Shown: positions 53,667 through 63,949 of the stretch, one piece after another
Position numbering within the stretch: the stretch's first letter is position 1
Layout of the letters: each line of letters opens with the position of its first letter
Assembly: GCF_007002745.1 (NCBI RefSeq)
Contig: NZ_SGNY01000002.1
Span: 806,001-870,000, forward strand
Direction of reading: 5' to 3'
From: Martinezella rhizogenes
GTDB taxonomy: Bacteria > Pseudomonadota > Alphaproteobacteria > Rhizobiales > Rhizobiaceae
DNA length: 64,000 nt
Made by a program: the position numbers and the translations under genes
The notes under the pieces: model-generated
Told to the model about the DNA's origin: nothing
Databases searched by the model: none
The model's input: only the letters and a program-made list of their open reading frames with translations

Positions 53667-54779
53667 TCAAATATCGAGATCGACCCAGAGCGCGGCATGG
53701 TCGGACGCGGCGTCCTCCTGACGCTTGACCTCGTCATAGCTTTCCCACTTCTTCGGCCGAACACCCGGCCACATGCCCTTGCGGAACACGCCACCGTCCT
53801 TGACCTTTGCAAAAAGGGCGGGAGACAGCAGGATATAGTCGATCTTGTTGGAGGCCGTGCACCCGCCATAGGTGCCGGGGTAACCACCATCATCAAAAGC
53901 GTCATGCTTGAAGATGTCTTTTAACGAGGTGCCGCCAAGAAGTGGCTCCAGCGGATCACTGCCGGGGGTGTCGTTGAAGTCACCGATAACAGCGACATAT
54001 TCGACGCCCCGTTCGATCAGTTTCTCGTAGATTTCGGCGATACGCTTTGCCTGTGCCTTTCGCTTGGCATCCGACTTGGCCTTTCCGCCATACCCCTTGC
54101 TCTTGAGGTGATTGACCATGACGACAAGCTGAGCGCCGGCGGGCGTGGTGATTTCATATTCCGGGCAATCGCGCGAAAAGATCGCCTCACCGTTCGGTGT
54201 GCAATCATCGACATGGCTGTGCATGGCACCGATGGGATAACCCTTGCGGGTCATCATGCCGACATCGATCCCGCGCTCATCATTGCCGTCGATTACCATT
54301 ACGTGGCGAAACGGTGTGCCGCCGATCGCCGGCAGGATCTCGCGATTGAAGGCGGAAAGCACCGGGCGGCTCTCGACTTCGACGGTGCCGAGCACGTCGG
54401 CCTCAAGATCGACCATCACCCGCGCAGTGTTGCGCATGGCGTGCTCGTTGACCGGCTCATCGCGCAGTTCCAGCGACCCTACCCAGTCGGCCCGGCCATC
54501 GGCAACGACCACGACACCGCCCGCAGTCGGCCGCTTGAGCAAACCGCCACGGTTTCGGCGAAGGATAACAAAAGGCCCCGTGTCGGACTGCTCCATACCC
54601 AACTCGACGACGAGCCGGGCGATCTCGACCTTGTCTGCGTCACTATACTCGACCTGACCAAGCAATTGGTTCAGCGCCGCGAAATGCTCAAGAACCGGCT
54701 TTCCCTCTTCCCAACTCCCAAGGTTCATCGCTTTGGCGCGATCAAAGAGGTTTTCAACGTTGTAGACAGCAAGGCGCAT
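53667..54779 (-). CDS. Endonuclease/exonuclease/phosphatase (EEP) family protein
   Basis: 370 residues of the EEP fold: YNVENLF at the N-terminus (metal-site Asn), the Glu in GTVEVESRP (~113), NHLKSKGYG (~221), GDFNDTPGSD (~267) and a C-terminal SDHAALWVD with the catalytic Asp-His. The fold covers nucleases and phosphodiesterases/phosphatases; no signal peptide, so cytoplasmic. It lies at the end of the catabolic operon, 121 bases from the kinase gene, and may or may not belong to it. Confidence 0.85.
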   Translation of the reverse strand: MRLAVYNVENLFDRAKAMNLGSWEEGKPVLEHFAALNQLLGQVEYSDADKVEIARLVVELGMEQSDTGPFVILRRNRGGLLKRPTAGGVVVVADGRADWVGSLELRDEPVNEHAMRNTARVMVDLEADVLGTVEVESRPVLSAFNREILPAIGGTPFRHVMVIDGNDERGIDVGMMTRKGYPIGAMHSHVDDCTPNGEAIFSRDCPEYEITTPAGAQLVVMVNHLKSKGYGGKAKSDAKRKAQAKRIAEIYEKLIERGVEYVAVIGDFNDTPGSDPLEPLLGGTSLKDIFKHDAFDDGGYPGTYGGCTASNKIDYILLSPALFAKVKDGGVFRKGMWPGVRPKKWESYDEVKRQEDAASDHAALWVDLDI

Positions 54780-54900
54780 CTGATCCTCCCCAGGTTGCAG
54801 GGATGATGCACGTTTTACATTTCAAAGACACGACAGTTCGGTCTGGCAGAGGAAATTCACGACGGGCACACCGATGGACAAGGTCGTCCTCGCGAAAGCT

Positions 54901-56295
54901 TTAAGCATTTCGCCAAGTCCGCGCATTGCCCACGGCACGTGCGAAACGATCGTGATCTGCGGCATCAACCGACCCATCGGGCATGAATATCTCGGTATCG
55001 TTTCGCATGGCGGCGACGTCGACACCGCACAACTCCGCCAGACCGAGCGCCGTCAACTCCCGCATGGCCGGCACACAGATGGTCCGGCCGCTGGCGGCCG
55101 CCAGAAAACGGGCGAAATACCGACTATTCGACAGGCCACCGTCGATGGAGATCGTGTCACCGATGGGAGTTGCAGCCGGCATCGCCTCTATCAATCGCAC
55201 CGTCAGCATGGCAATACCTTCCAGCAGCGCGCGCACCATGTCACGCCGCTCGGTGGCATGTTCCATCCCGATGAACAGCGGCACGGCCTGTCTGTCCCAA
55301 TAGGGCGCCGCAAGACCCGAAAATGCCGGCACGCATACAAGGCCGCGCCGAATGGCGGATGGTCCCTCGAAACCGTCGAGTTCGCCATTATCGGTATACA
55401 GGCCGATCTTTCGCGCCCATTCGAGCGCCGCACCGGCATCGTAGACCCCTCCCTCGACAGCGAAAACGGCCGGCGCGCCTTGCCTCTGCCAGCCAATAGT
55501 CGGCAAGAGCTCTCCCGTTGGCAGGCGCTCGTTGCCGGCAACAGCCAGCAGGAAAGCTCCCGTGCCAAAGGTTATCTTGCAATCACCGGGTTTGCGGCAA
55601 CCATGCCCGTAAAGCGCCGCCTGCTGGTCAACGATGGAAACGCGTACGGGCGTTGCCTCGATTGCGCCGAAACCACCATCGACGGGGCCGATGGCGGGCA
55701 GGCAATCCAGCGGCACACCGTGAAGCATGCAGAGTTCCGGGCTCCAGCCTCCGGTTGCCAGATCAAGCAGCCCGGTGCGCGAAGCCGTCGCAAGATCGGT
55801 GCGGAAACAGCCGGCCAGCCGATCCAGAAAAAACGCATCGGTGGTGCCCAGCCGCAACCGTCCGGCCGCCCTTGCCTGCGTCACCGCTGGATTATGCTTG
55901 AGCAGCCAGGACAGTTTGCTTGCCGAAAAATAGGGATCGAGCGGCAAACCGCAAATCTCTTTCGAGCGATCCGCCGCCGATGGCGGTAGAGCGGCAAGAG
56001 CATCGGCGGTGCGGGCATCCTGCCAGACGATAACCGGCGACAGCGCCTCACCGCTCTCGGCGTCCCACGCCAGGCAACTCTCGCCCTGATTGGCTATGGC
56101 TATGGCATCCACCGGGCCGGCGGCGGCAAGCACCGCGCGGATATTGCGCAACAGTTCCTCGGGGTCATGCTCCACATGGCCTGGCGCCGGATAGAACTGC
56201 GCATGACGCAGGCTGGAGACGACCTGTGCCATGCCATCGCCGACCACAAGGCATCGCGTCGATGTCGTTCCCTGATCGATCGCCGCAATGCGCAT
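54901..56295 (-). CDS. FGGY-family carbohydrate kinase (glycerol kinase-like)
   Basis: 464 residues. The phosphate loop DQGTTSTRCLV (~7-17), VWQDARTAD (~90) and ISIDGGLSNSRYFARFLA (~375-392) are of the GlpK branch, though it is shorter than GlpK (~500). Its ATG shares a base with the preceding stop (TGATG). With GlpA/GlpB-like subunits just upstream it probably phosphorylates glycerol or a related polyol for them. Confidence 0.85.
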   Translation of the reverse strand: MRIAAIDQGTTSTRCLVVGDGMAQVVSSLRHAQFYPAPGHVEHDPEELLRNIRAVLAAAGPVDAIAIANQGESCLAWDAESGEALSPVIVWQDARTADALAALPPSAADRSKEICGLPLDPYFSASKLSWLLKHNPAVTQARAAGRLRLGTTDAFFLDRLAGCFRTDLATASRTGLLDLATGGWSPELCMLHGVPLDCLPAIGPVDGGFGAIEATPVRVSIVDQQAALYGHGCRKPGDCKITFGTGAFLLAVAGNERLPTGELLPTIGWQRQGAPAVFAVEGGVYDAGAALEWARKIGLYTDNGELDGFEGPSAIRRGLVCVPAFSGLAAPYWDRQAVPLFIGMEHATERRDMVRALLEGIAMLTVRLIEAMPAATPIGDTISIDGGLSNSRYFARFLAAASGRTICVPAMRELTALGLAELCGVDVAAMRNDTEIFMPDGSVDAADHDRFARAVGNARTWRNA

Positions 56296-57557
56296 CAGTT
56301 TGTCTCCAGAAAATCAAAGGCAACCTGGCTTGCTTCAAACGCAGAGCGGGGAATGGGCACGAGCACACGGCGCTCCGGTAACCACAGGCCGCTCTTGCTC
56401 CACACTTCCATCCCATCAAGATGGAGAGAAAGCCGGCCTCGAACACGTTTGGTAAAACGCAGCTGAAAGTCGCGAAAAGCTGGTCGGTCAAGCCCTCCCC
56501 TGCGGAGCATGGTGGGTACCACGAGTTTGACCGGGTCGGCGAAAGTGACGGCTATGGCCCGGTCATCGCAGGGTTCGCGGGCGAGATCGTCGGCAACTGC
56601 AGCACCCACGCGGCTACCTTCGCGAAACGACCAGCCGCCCGTTTCCACGGCCCGCAACAGGTTTCCGCTGGCGAAAAAGATGGGATTAGCCATCCGGCCG
56701 TCCTGATCGATCATCGGCCCGGCGCTGCCTGCCGCCACATCGACTGCGGATGCATTCAAAAGCGCCGCCTCCGGCGTGAACCGCCCGGTCAGAAGAATAC
56801 CATCGCACTTGACAGTCAGGAGACGGTCATCCGCCAGCCGGATGTCAGCCTCCTCGACACGGCCGCGCCCGCGAATGTCCATAAGCATTGCACCACAATG
56901 AAACGGCACCCCGACCAGTCGCGGAAACCATTGGAAAGGCGACCGTGCCAGCGGTTCCGGCTCAGGCTCGATCATCGCCACAGGCCGCGCGCGATGCGCC
57001 AGACAGGTCAGAAGCGCAGAGAATGAAACCAGTTCAGAACCAATGATAAGCGGCCGACGAAAGGGCATGATGCCATGAAAGGCAACATAGGATTGCAGCG
57101 CGCCGGTGGTGATCACACCCACCGGCCGGTCGCCGGGCAGAAGCAGCACCGAGCGCGGTTTTTCCCGCGCGCCGGTGGCCAGCACGATGCGCCGGGCCTT
57201 CACGCTCTCGACACCGCGCGCCGATGTGACCAGTAATGCGCCATCCTGTCCGAGTTCAACCACGGAATGACCGGTGCGGATATCGACACCGGCATCCTGC
57301 GCTTCCCTCTCTAGGCGTCTCGCATAGGCCGGGCCGAAATAGACGCGCCCGAATTCGCGCATGCCGAAAGGCGAGTGTGAGCAATGCCGGGGCGCGCCGC
57401 CAAGGGTCGGCTCGCGCTCGAGGATCATCACACGCGCAATACCACGGGCTTTCAGCTCCAGAGCCGCCGCCACGCCCGCCGGGCCGCCGCCAACCACGAT
57501 GACATCGGCACATGAAACGTCTTCGCGCTCTTGCTGAAAAAGCGTCACGCTACTCAT
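56295..57557 (-). CDS. FAD-dependent oxidoreductase subunit (GlpB/OoxA-like)
   Basis: 420 residues: FAD-binding VVGGGPAGVAAALELKARG (~22-40), ATGAREKPRS (~126) and a second FAD motif PIFFASGNLLRAVETGGW (~290). It lacks a cysteine pair for a disulfide or Fe-S centre. Similar to the second subunit of two-part dehydrogenases (glycerol-3-phosphate GlpB, opine/hydroxyproline oxidases). ATG overlaps the GlpA-like stop by 4 bases. Confidence 0.82.
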   Translation of the reverse strand: MSSVTLFQQEREDVSCADVIVVGGGPAGVAAALELKARGIARVMILEREPTLGGAPRHCSHSPFGMREFGRVYFGPAYARRLEREAQDAGVDIRTGHSVVELGQDGALLVTSARGVESVKARRIVLATGAREKPRSVLLLPGDRPVGVITTGALQSYVAFHGIMPFRRPLIIGSELVSFSALLTCLAHRARPVAMIEPEPEPLARSPFQWFPRLVGVPFHCGAMLMDIRGRGRVEEADIRLADDRLLTVKCDGILLTGRFTPEAALLNASAVDVAAGSAGPMIDQDGRMANPIFFASGNLLRAVETGGWSFREGSRVGAAVADDLAREPCDDRAIAVTFADPVKLVVPTMLRRGGLDRPAFRDFQLRFTKRVRGRLSLHLDGMEVWSKSGLWLPERRVLVPIPRSAFEASQVAFDFLETN

Positions 57558-58951
57558 CGCTCGTCTCCCGCACTGACCGCAAGCGGTACGGCCAGACGGT
57601 CACCCGTCATCGCGGCAAGCCGGGCGTTGCAATAAAACCCCTGACAGCGCCCCATGCCGGCGCGGGTGCGCCGACGCAGCCCGCCAAAATCGCCCGGGGG
57701 CACCGGACTGGAAAATGTCGCATCGATCTCACGCCGGGTGACAAGTTCGCAATGGCAGACGATTTCGCCATGATTGGCACGCTGCCAGTCCCGCTCGCAG
57801 GTTTCGGTCAGGTTGGGCATCGTCACCTCAGGCACGGAGGACGGCAGGTCAAAGCGGGTGCCGAAACCCGCGTGAAGCGTCAACGCATGCTGCGCCAGCC
57901 CGAGCGCAGCGCTGAGGCCCGTGGAACGCACCCCCCCGAGAGTGATCGCCCGCCGGTCCGGCCGCGCGGAAATCCGGTAATGTTTCTTGTCAGACGCCGG
58001 CCGCAAGCCGGCATAGACGGCGGTCACGGAAATGGGGGCCAGTGCCGGAACGATCTCCGCGCCGCGCTTCAGCAGCGCTTGCAGCGTCGCCGTCTCCACG
58101 GTCGCACGCTCGCGATCATCCTGCTCTTCCGCCGTCGGGCCGATGAGAACATTGCCGAAGGCAGTGGGACAAACCACGATGCCCTTGGTGATTTCGGTGG
58201 GAACGGGCAGGACGATGCGCGGCACATGCCGGCGGGCGGCCTTATCGAGAACGACGAATTGTCCCTTGCGCGGCATGATGGTGAATTCGGGGAGAAGCCC
58301 CAGCCGCGTATCGACCACATCACCAAACAGCCCTGCGGCGTTGACAACGCTTGCCGCAAGGATCGGACCCGCCGTCGTCTCGATCCGCCACGCGCCATCG
58401 AACGAACCGGAGAGGACTTCGGCATTGCGCACCAGCTGCGCCCCCAACCCCACGGCCTGCGTGAGATAACCCAGCGGCGCGGACCACGGATCGATGATGT
58501 GTTCACCCGAAACTTCGAGCGCGGCGACAAGATGGCTGGACAGGCCGGGCATGGTTTCGCGGGCCTGCCGGGCCGTGAGCAGGTCGAGTTCGGCAATGCC
58601 GTTGCGCCGCCCCTGCTCGGCAATCGCCGAAAGTCTCTCCGCCTCATCCGGATTCCAGGCACAGACAAGTGCACCGGTCTCGACGAGGCTGAGGCCCATC
58701 TGCCCGTGGATGGACAGATATTCCGCCCGACCCGCCTTTACCAGTTCCAGTTCCAGACTGCCTTCCGGCGCATCGAAGCCGGTGTGAAGAATGGCGCTGT
58801 TGGCCTTCGAAGCCCCGGAGAGAATATCAGCACCCTTCTCGATGACGACCACTTTCGCACCGGCCAGGGCGAAACGACGGGCGACCGCACAGCCGACAAC
58901 CCCGGCACCGATGACGGCAACGTCGAATTCCGTGGAGAGGTTCTGGACCAT
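57554..58951 (-). CDS. GlpA-like FAD-dependent dehydrogenase with BFD-type [2Fe-2S] domain
   Basis: 465 residues: DAO-fold FAD domain (VIGAGVVGCAVARRFALAG, ~14-32; SKANSAILHTGFDAPEG, ~48-64) and a C-terminal Fe-S domain with IVCHCELVTRREI and GRCQGFYC cysteines. This architecture is that of anaerobic glycerol-3-phosphate dehydrogenase GlpA, but no GlpC follows. A two-subunit dehydrogenase with the next gene is inferred. 180 non-coding bases separate it from the transporter genes upstream. Confidence 0.84.
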   Translation of the reverse strand: MVQNLSTEFDVAVIGAGVVGCAVARRFALAGAKVVVIEKGADILSGASKANSAILHTGFDAPEGSLELELVKAGRAEYLSIHGQMGLSLVETGALVCAWNPDEAERLSAIAEQGRRNGIAELDLLTARQARETMPGLSSHLVAALEVSGEHIIDPWSAPLGYLTQAVGLGAQLVRNAEVLSGSFDGAWRIETTAGPILAASVVNAAGLFGDVVDTRLGLLPEFTIMPRKGQFVVLDKAARRHVPRIVLPVPTEITKGIVVCPTAFGNVLIGPTAEEQDDRERATVETATLQALLKRGAEIVPALAPISVTAVYAGLRPASDKKHYRISARPDRRAITLGGVRSTGLSAALGLAQHALTLHAGFGTRFDLPSSVPEVTMPNLTETCERDWQRANHGEIVCHCELVTRREIDATFSSPVPPGDFGGLRRRTRAGMGRCQGFYCNARLAAMTGDRLAVPLAVSAGDER

Positions 58952-59131
58952 TGGCTTCCCTTACCTTCGTGGTTCAAAAACGAAATCAACAGACGTGACG
59001 CATCGCGCCGATGCAGCGTGCGTTCATCAACGGGAATGAAATTAGTGCTGGTTTCAGTCCGGCAAAGCTGGCGCCGACGCTTTGAATTCAACCAGCCTTA
59101 CGAGGAATATTTCTCGATATGCCTGCCGCCT

Positions 59132-59926
59132 TTATTTGACAAAAGTCTTCGTCAGGCCCGCCGTTCGGTCAACGATCAGGACGACGGCAAGCGTCAGCAC
59201 GATCAGAAGAACGGAAATGGCCGCAACGAGCGGATCAGCCTGGGTTTCAACATGCTGATACATGGCGACGGGGAGCGTTGTGATACGCGGACCGGTGAGG
59301 AACAGCGAAATCACGGCCTCATCGAACGAGACGAGAAAGGAAAGCGCCGCCGTCGCGACAACGCCCGGCGCGATCATCGGCATGGTGATGCGGCTAAAGA
59401 CGGTGAACGGCGATGCTCCGAGCGTCGAGGCGGCCTCTTCGAAGATCAGCGGCAGGCCGGCGAGCGACGTGGTGAGCACACGCAGGGCATAGGGCAGCAC
59501 GATGATGAGATGCGCGATTACCAGGCCGGTGAACGTGCCGAGCAGACCGGCACCGGCAAAAACGATCAGGATCGCGAGGCCGAGAACGATGGTCGGCAGA
59601 AGCAGGGGCGCAGTGAAGAAGGCAAGCAATGCATCTGCACCGATCACCCGCATGCGGACGATGGCGTAGGAGGCGGGCAGCGCAATCAGCATCGACAGCA
59701 CCGTGACGATGACGGCGAGGAGCGTACTGGTGCCCAGTGCGCCAATCATCTTGGAATTGTGCATGAGCTCGATATACCAGCGCAGGCTCCAGCCGGAAGG
59801 CGGAAAGGTCATGTAGCTGTCGGCTGAAAAGGAGATCGGCACGACGAGCACCACGGGCGCAAGCAGAAAGAGGAACATGACAAAGGCGACAATTTTCAGC
59901 GCCAACGGAACGGGACGTTCTTCCAT
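59132..59926 (-). CDS. Polyamine-type ABC transporter permease (PotC-like)
   Basis: 264 residues, six helices; FEEAASTLGASPFTVFSRITMPMIAPG (~161-187) is the ATPase-contact EAA loop. It pairs with the permease 12 bases upstream. Confidence 0.9.
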   Translation of the reverse strand: MEERPVPLALKIVAFVMFLFLLAPVVLVVPISFSADSYMTFPPSGWSLRWYIELMHNSKMIGALGTSTLLAVIVTVLSMLIALPASYAIVRMRVIGADALLAFFTAPLLLPTIVLGLAILIVFAGAGLLGTFTGLVIAHLIIVLPYALRVLTTSLAGLPLIFEEAASTLGASPFTVFSRITMPMIAPGVVATAALSFLVSFDEAVISLFLTGPRITTLPVAMYQHVETQADPLVAAISVLLIVLTLAVVLIVDRTAGLTKTFVK

Positions 59927-59938
59927 CTTCGATCTCCT

Positions 59939-60817
59939 TTACAGAACCGCCCGCAGAAGCCGGGAATAGAGCACCAGGGCAGCCCCGAAAATCACGAGGA
60001 TGATCATCGAAAGCGTTGCGGCAAGAGGCCAGTTGAGCGTCACAATGGCCTGATCGTAGATTTCCGTCGCCAGAAGGAAGACGCGGCCGCCGCCAAGCAG
60101 CTTGGGGGTGATGAACGAGCTGACGGCCAGAACGAAGGAGAGTAGGCAACCAAGCGCCACACCGGGCATGGTGAGCGGCACGATAATCCGCCAGAACACC
60201 CTCCAGGGCGATGCGCCGAGCGTTTCGGCAGCCTCCTCGACCCGCGGATCAAGCCTGCCGAAACCGGCGAGCAATGCCAGGATCATATAGGGCATCAGGA
60301 TTTCGGTGAGGCCGATGACGACGCCGACCTTGTTGAACAACAGACGCACGCCGCTTTCAGCACCCAGGGCGAAGAGTATGTTGTTGATGAGCCCGTCATC
60401 CGCAAGGATCGCGATCCAGCCATAGGTGCGCACCACCGCCGAGGTGAGCAACGGCGAAATGACGAGCACAAGCAGCAGTGTCTTCCAGCGGCCCTGCGCC
60501 CGGTGAAGATAAAGAGCGATTGGATAGGAAGCGATGAGCGTCAGAACCGTAATCATGAGGCTGGTCAGGATGCTCTGGCCGATCAGTTCGATATAAAAAC
60601 CGTCGGTGAGCGTGGACGACCAGTTTTCAAGCGTGTGGGCTTCCCCGAGACCGCCGCCGCCGAGGCTTTCGCGGAAGGAAAGCAAAAGCAGATTGAAGAC
60701 CGGCATGACAAAGGCCAGACCATTGACCGCGATGATCGGCCCGAGAAGCAGGGTGGCGAGAAACACCATGGAGGACGTGCGGCTGCCGGGAGCCGTGATC
60801 ATGACCGACGCTGTCAT
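59939..60817 (-). CDS. Polyamine-type ABC transporter permease (PotB-like)
   Basis: 292 residues with a long first loop and six helices; EEAAETLGASPWRVFWRIIVPLTMPG (~196-221) is the EAA loop. It overlaps the ATPase gene stop by 4 bases, so expression is coupled. Confidence 0.9.
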   Translation of the reverse strand: MTASVMITAPGSRTSSMVFLATLLLGPIIAVNGLAFVMPVFNLLLLSFRESLGGGGLGEAHTLENWSSTLTDGFYIELIGQSILTSLMITVLTLIASYPIALYLHRAQGRWKTLLLVLVISPLLTSAVVRTYGWIAILADDGLINNILFALGAESGVRLLFNKVGVVIGLTEILMPYMILALLAGFGRLDPRVEEAAETLGASPWRVFWRIIVPLTMPGVALGCLLSFVLAVSSFITPKLLGGGRVFLLATEIYDQAIVTLNWPLAATLSMIILVIFGAALVLYSRLLRAVL

Positions 60818-61905
60818 TGGTCTGCTCCGAAAACCAGCGTGTCCTCCACGCGCCAGACGAGACTGACTGCGCTACCGGCGACTACCGGTGTTTCGCCGCC
60901 GGAAGTCGCACGTTCCACGGACAATATCTGCCCGCCTGCGGCGATCTCGTAGTGGAGAATATCTCCCGCATAATAGACATCGCGAACCTCGCCGGCGATG
61001 CGGTTGACCGGCGCTCCATCGAAATCAGGCAAAGCGTCGCCAGCAACCGTCATGGCCATGCGATGCGGCCGTACCATAAGGTCGATCTTGCCGGCGTGTG
61101 AGCCGGGCGCACGCAAAACCGCATCGCCGACCGTGATGCGATCGCCGGCCGCGTTGCCCACCAGCCTGTTGGTGCGGCCAACGAAGGAAGCGACGAAAGC
61201 CGTCGCCGGGCGCTCATAGAGATCGTGCGGTGTGCCGAGCTGTTCTAGGCGCCCGCCGTTGAGGACGGCGACCTTGTCGCACATGCTGAGCGCCTCGACC
61301 TGATCATGCGTGACGAAGATGGAGGTGATGCCGAGCTGTTTCTGGATACGGCGGATTTCGGCGCGCATCTCATCGCGCAGCTTGGCATCGAGATTGGAAA
61401 GCGGCTCATCGAACAAAAGGATGGAGGGCTGGATGACGAGGGCGCGCGCCAGTGCGACGCGCTGTTGCTGGCCGCCGGAAAGCTGGGCGGGACGTCGGTC
61501 CTCGCGCCCTTCCAGATGCACCATGGCAATGGCTTCACGCGCGCGGCGTTCGGCCTCGGCAGCCGGCACCTTGCGCATTTCAAGACCGAACATGACGTTC
61601 TTGAGAACCGTCATGTGAGGGAAAAGCGCGTAGCTCTGGAAAACGAGGCCGATGTCACGTTTGTAAGGGGCAAGCTGCGTCACGTCCTTGCCGCCAATCG
61701 AGATCGAACCTGAGGAGACGGGAGAGAGGCCGGCAATCATGCGCAGCGATGTCGACTTGCCGCAACCCGAAGGACCGAGGAAGGCAACCAGTTCGCCCTT
61801 GGGAATCTCGAGGTTGAGATCATCTACGGCGACCATGGTCTCGTAGCGCTTGGTCAGTGAACGAATCGAGAGGAATCCGGGCTGCATGATGTCTGAAGTT
61901 CCCAT
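60814..61905 (-). CDS. Polyamine-type ABC transporter ATP-binding protein (PotA-like)
   Basis: 363 residues from ATG 61905; the frame is open to 62043, and ATG 61887 is also possible. Walker [10 protein letters not shown], signature [19 protein letters not shown] and Walker [13 protein letters not shown] are present, followed by a TOBE domain (~285-363). It powers the two permeases that follow. The substrate is probably not a polyamine, given the catabolic neighbours. Confidence 0.9.
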   Translation of the reverse strand: MGTSDIMQPGFLSIRSLTKRYETMVAVDDLNLEIPKGELVAFLGPSGCGKSTSLRMIAGLSPVSSGSISIGGKDVTQLAPYKRDIGLVFQSYALFPHMTVLKNVMFGLEMRKVPAAEAERRAREAIAMVHLEGREDRRPAQLSGGQQQRVALARALVIQPSILLFDEPLSNLDAKLRDEMRAEIRRIQKQLGITSIFVTHDQVEALSMCDKVAVLNGGRLEQLGTPHDLYERPATAFVASFVGRTNRLVGNAAGDRITVGDAVLRAPGSHAGKIDLMVRPHRMAMTVAGDALPDFDGAPVNRIAGEVRDVYYAGDILHYEIAAGGQILSVERATSGGETPVVAGSAVSLVWRVEDTLVFGADQ

Positions 61906-62115
61906 TCTGGCTTTTTGCCTTTCTTCAGGACATGTCCGGCCGGTTAGGCGCGGAAATGGCCTGTCCCTTGATCTATACAGTCGCAGCAGAACTTCGCTGC
62001 GCTGTTTCACGGCGTTTCCCGTATCGCAGACATGCCAGGCCAAAGGGAATGCATGTCCGTCTTACCCTTCCCTCCGCCGACCCCAGTGTCGACAGAGGGA
62101 ATGTGTTGTTTTGTC

Positions 62116-62143
62116 CTTCCGCAGCGCATGAGTGATGCGGAAG
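62116..62143 (-). other. Hairpin between binding-protein and ATPase genes
   Basis: CTTCCGCA/TGCGGAAG 8-bp stem with a 12-base loop in the 261-base gap 61906-62166. No U-tract on the minus strand, so it may stabilise the binding-protein mRNA and limit read-through. Otherwise no gene is seen in this gap. Confidence 0.4.
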
Positions 62144-62166
62144 ATCTGCCATTCTGTACGAGAGCC

Positions 62167-63207
62167 CTAGCGGCTGAGCGGAATGACCTTGCGACGCCAG
62201 TCCTGTGTGATCTGATCGCGGACCTTTGAAAGCCCGATCCAGTCAACCGGAATAACCTTGTCCATCGCCTTGATGACCGTGCGCTCGCTGACATCGTCGG
62301 CAACGGTAGCCTTGGTGTTGGTCGGCGCATAATACATGGCGGCGGTAAAGGCAGCCTGCGCTTCAGGGCTCAGCGCATAATCGACGAATTTACGTCCGGC
62401 CTCCGATGATGGGCCGCCCTTGACGAGATTGAGCGTATTGATCTGGAGGATCGTACCTTCCTTGGGAAGCGCAACCTTCATCTTGCCCTTGGAGCCATCG
62501 GCATTCACCTGGCTGCGGGCATTCCAGCCCACGCCCAGTGAAACCTGGCCGTTGACGACATTCGGATAGACTTCCGGCTTCGGCTCCCAGGTCTGAATGT
62601 TTGGCGCAACTTCAGCCATCGCATTGATACCGGCGTCGATATTCTTGATGAAGTCAGTGCCGCCATTCATGTGGTCCATGATGATCGTCGTGCCGATACC
62701 GACAATATCGGGCGCGCTCAACATGGCGACTTTCCCCTTGAGGGCACTGTCCTTCAGAGCGTTCCAGCTGTCCGGCGCGGTCTTGATCGCATCGGTATTA
62801 TAGATGAGCACAAGATTGTCGAACGTCACACCAACGCCGGCCACGCCTTCAAAGCGGGCGTTGGGATAGAGGTCGGCGACGTTCTTGGTCACGCTTTCAT
62901 CGATCTTGTCGAACAGACCTTCATCCGTACCGGTTTTGGCAACGGAGACGTCCATCAGCGCGACATCGGCCTGCGGCGCAGCCTTCTGGGCGCGCAGCGA
63001 ACCAAGCATGGCGGCGGAACCCTGCTGCGGGAAATATTCAACCTTGATATCCGGATTGGCGGCCATGAAAGGCTCGATGACGGCCTTGGTGTAACGCTCC
63101 TGGAAAAGGCCGCTATAGCCAAGGAACGTTACGGTCTGCTGGGCGTGCGCCGGCAGAGCGGCCGCGCCAAGCATGAGAATCCCGCTCAGAAGTATAGATT
63201 TCTTCAT
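62167..63207 (-). CDS. Polyamine-type ABC transporter substrate-binding protein
   Basis: 346 residues: Sec signal ending ALPAHA (~22), then the family-1/PotD-like fold with TFLGYSGLFQERY, VTFDNLVLIYNTDAI (~128-142) and GVGWNARSQV. It is the periplasmic receptor of the following importer. The ligand is unknown. Confidence 0.88.
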   Translation of the reverse strand: MKKSILLSGILMLGAAALPAHAQQTVTFLGYSGLFQERYTKAVIEPFMAANPDIKVEYFPQQGSAAMLGSLRAQKAAPQADVALMDVSVAKTGTDEGLFDKIDESVTKNVADLYPNARFEGVAGVGVTFDNLVLIYNTDAIKTAPDSWNALKDSALKGKVAMLSAPDIVGIGTTIIMDHMNGGTDFIKNIDAGINAMAEVAPNIQTWEPKPEVYPNVVNGQVSLGVGWNARSQVNADGSKGKMKVALPKEGTILQINTLNLVKGGPSSEAGRKFVDYALSPEAQAAFTAAMYYAPTNTKATVADDVSERTVIKAMDKVIPVDWIGLSKVRDQITQDWRRKVIPLSR

Positions 63208-63269
63208 TGTCCTGTTCTCCTCTATTATTATTGGGAGTGGCGGACTGGTCCGCCACCCGTAAGGCGGTG

Positions 63270-63935
63270 TCAGGCGCTCAGCTTGGCCTGAACGAGCTTG
63301 TTGGCGCCGGAAATATCCGGCAACTTCTCGCCGTTGCGCAGACGCTCCAGAAGCACGAGTTCAGCTTCCTGCATGCCGATGGCGCGCTCGGCCATGGCGC
63401 GGGCCTGGCTCGGATGAAGGGCGACAACGCCGCTTTCATCGCACAGGATCGCATCGCCCGGATTGATCATCTGGCCACCGACGCTGATCGGAACATTGAT
63501 CGCCCCTTCAAGGCCAAGGATCTTGGTGGTGATCGGCGAAGGGCCACGGCACCACATGGGCATATCGACCTTGACGAACTCCGAAAAGTCAGTCGCCGGT
63601 CCATCGACCACGCCAGCCTTGACGCCGGCCATTTTCATCGTGTTGGTGATGACGCCGCCCCAGCAGGCGTGGCGGGTATCACCGCAGCGATCAATGAGCA
63701 CGATATCGCCCGGACGCACAATCTGCGTCAGGTAGTGAAGCATGGTCGAATCGGCGTTCGGGATGCGCAGGGTGACGGCGGTGCCGGCCACCCGCTTGCC
63801 CGGAAGGACCGCGCGGATTTCCGGATCGACGAAACCGGAATGAAGCACGTGGCCGATCGTTGCGACTTCGACCTTTTCCAGAAGTTCGACGATATCAGCG
63901 TCGATCTGGTCCGGCATTGGATTGACGATAAACAT
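63270..63935 (-). CDS. RraA-like protein (possible 4-hydroxy-4-methyl-2-oxoglutarate/oxaloacetate aldolase type)
   Basis: 221 residues of the RraA/HMG-aldolase-like family: ATIGHVLHSGFVDPEIR at the N-terminus, DRCGDTRHACWGGVITN (~81-97) with the conserved Arg-Cys-Gly-Asp site, and PGDAILCDESGVVALHP (~167-183). Family members are metal-dependent lyases or RNase E regulators; in a catabolic operon a lyase is likelier. GGAG eight bases before ATG 63935 overlaps the stop of the preceding gene. Confidence 0.83.
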   Translation of the reverse strand: MFIVNPMPDQIDADIVELLEKVEVATIGHVLHSGFVDPEIRAVLPGKRVAGTAVTLRIPNADSTMLHYLTQIVRPGDIVLIDRCGDTRHACWGGVITNTMKMAGVKAGVVDGPATDFSEFVKVDMPMWCRGPSPITTKILGLEGAINVPISVGGQMINPGDAILCDESGVVALHPSQARAMAERAIGMQEAELVLLERLRNGEKLPDISGANKLVQAKLSA

Positions 63936-63949
63936 AAGTCTTTCTCCGA

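Noticed and set aside
57512..59827. Plus-strand open frame of 771 codons
   Set aside because: Antisense to the GlpA-like gene and the PotC-like permease, both with recognisable motifs and coupled starts.
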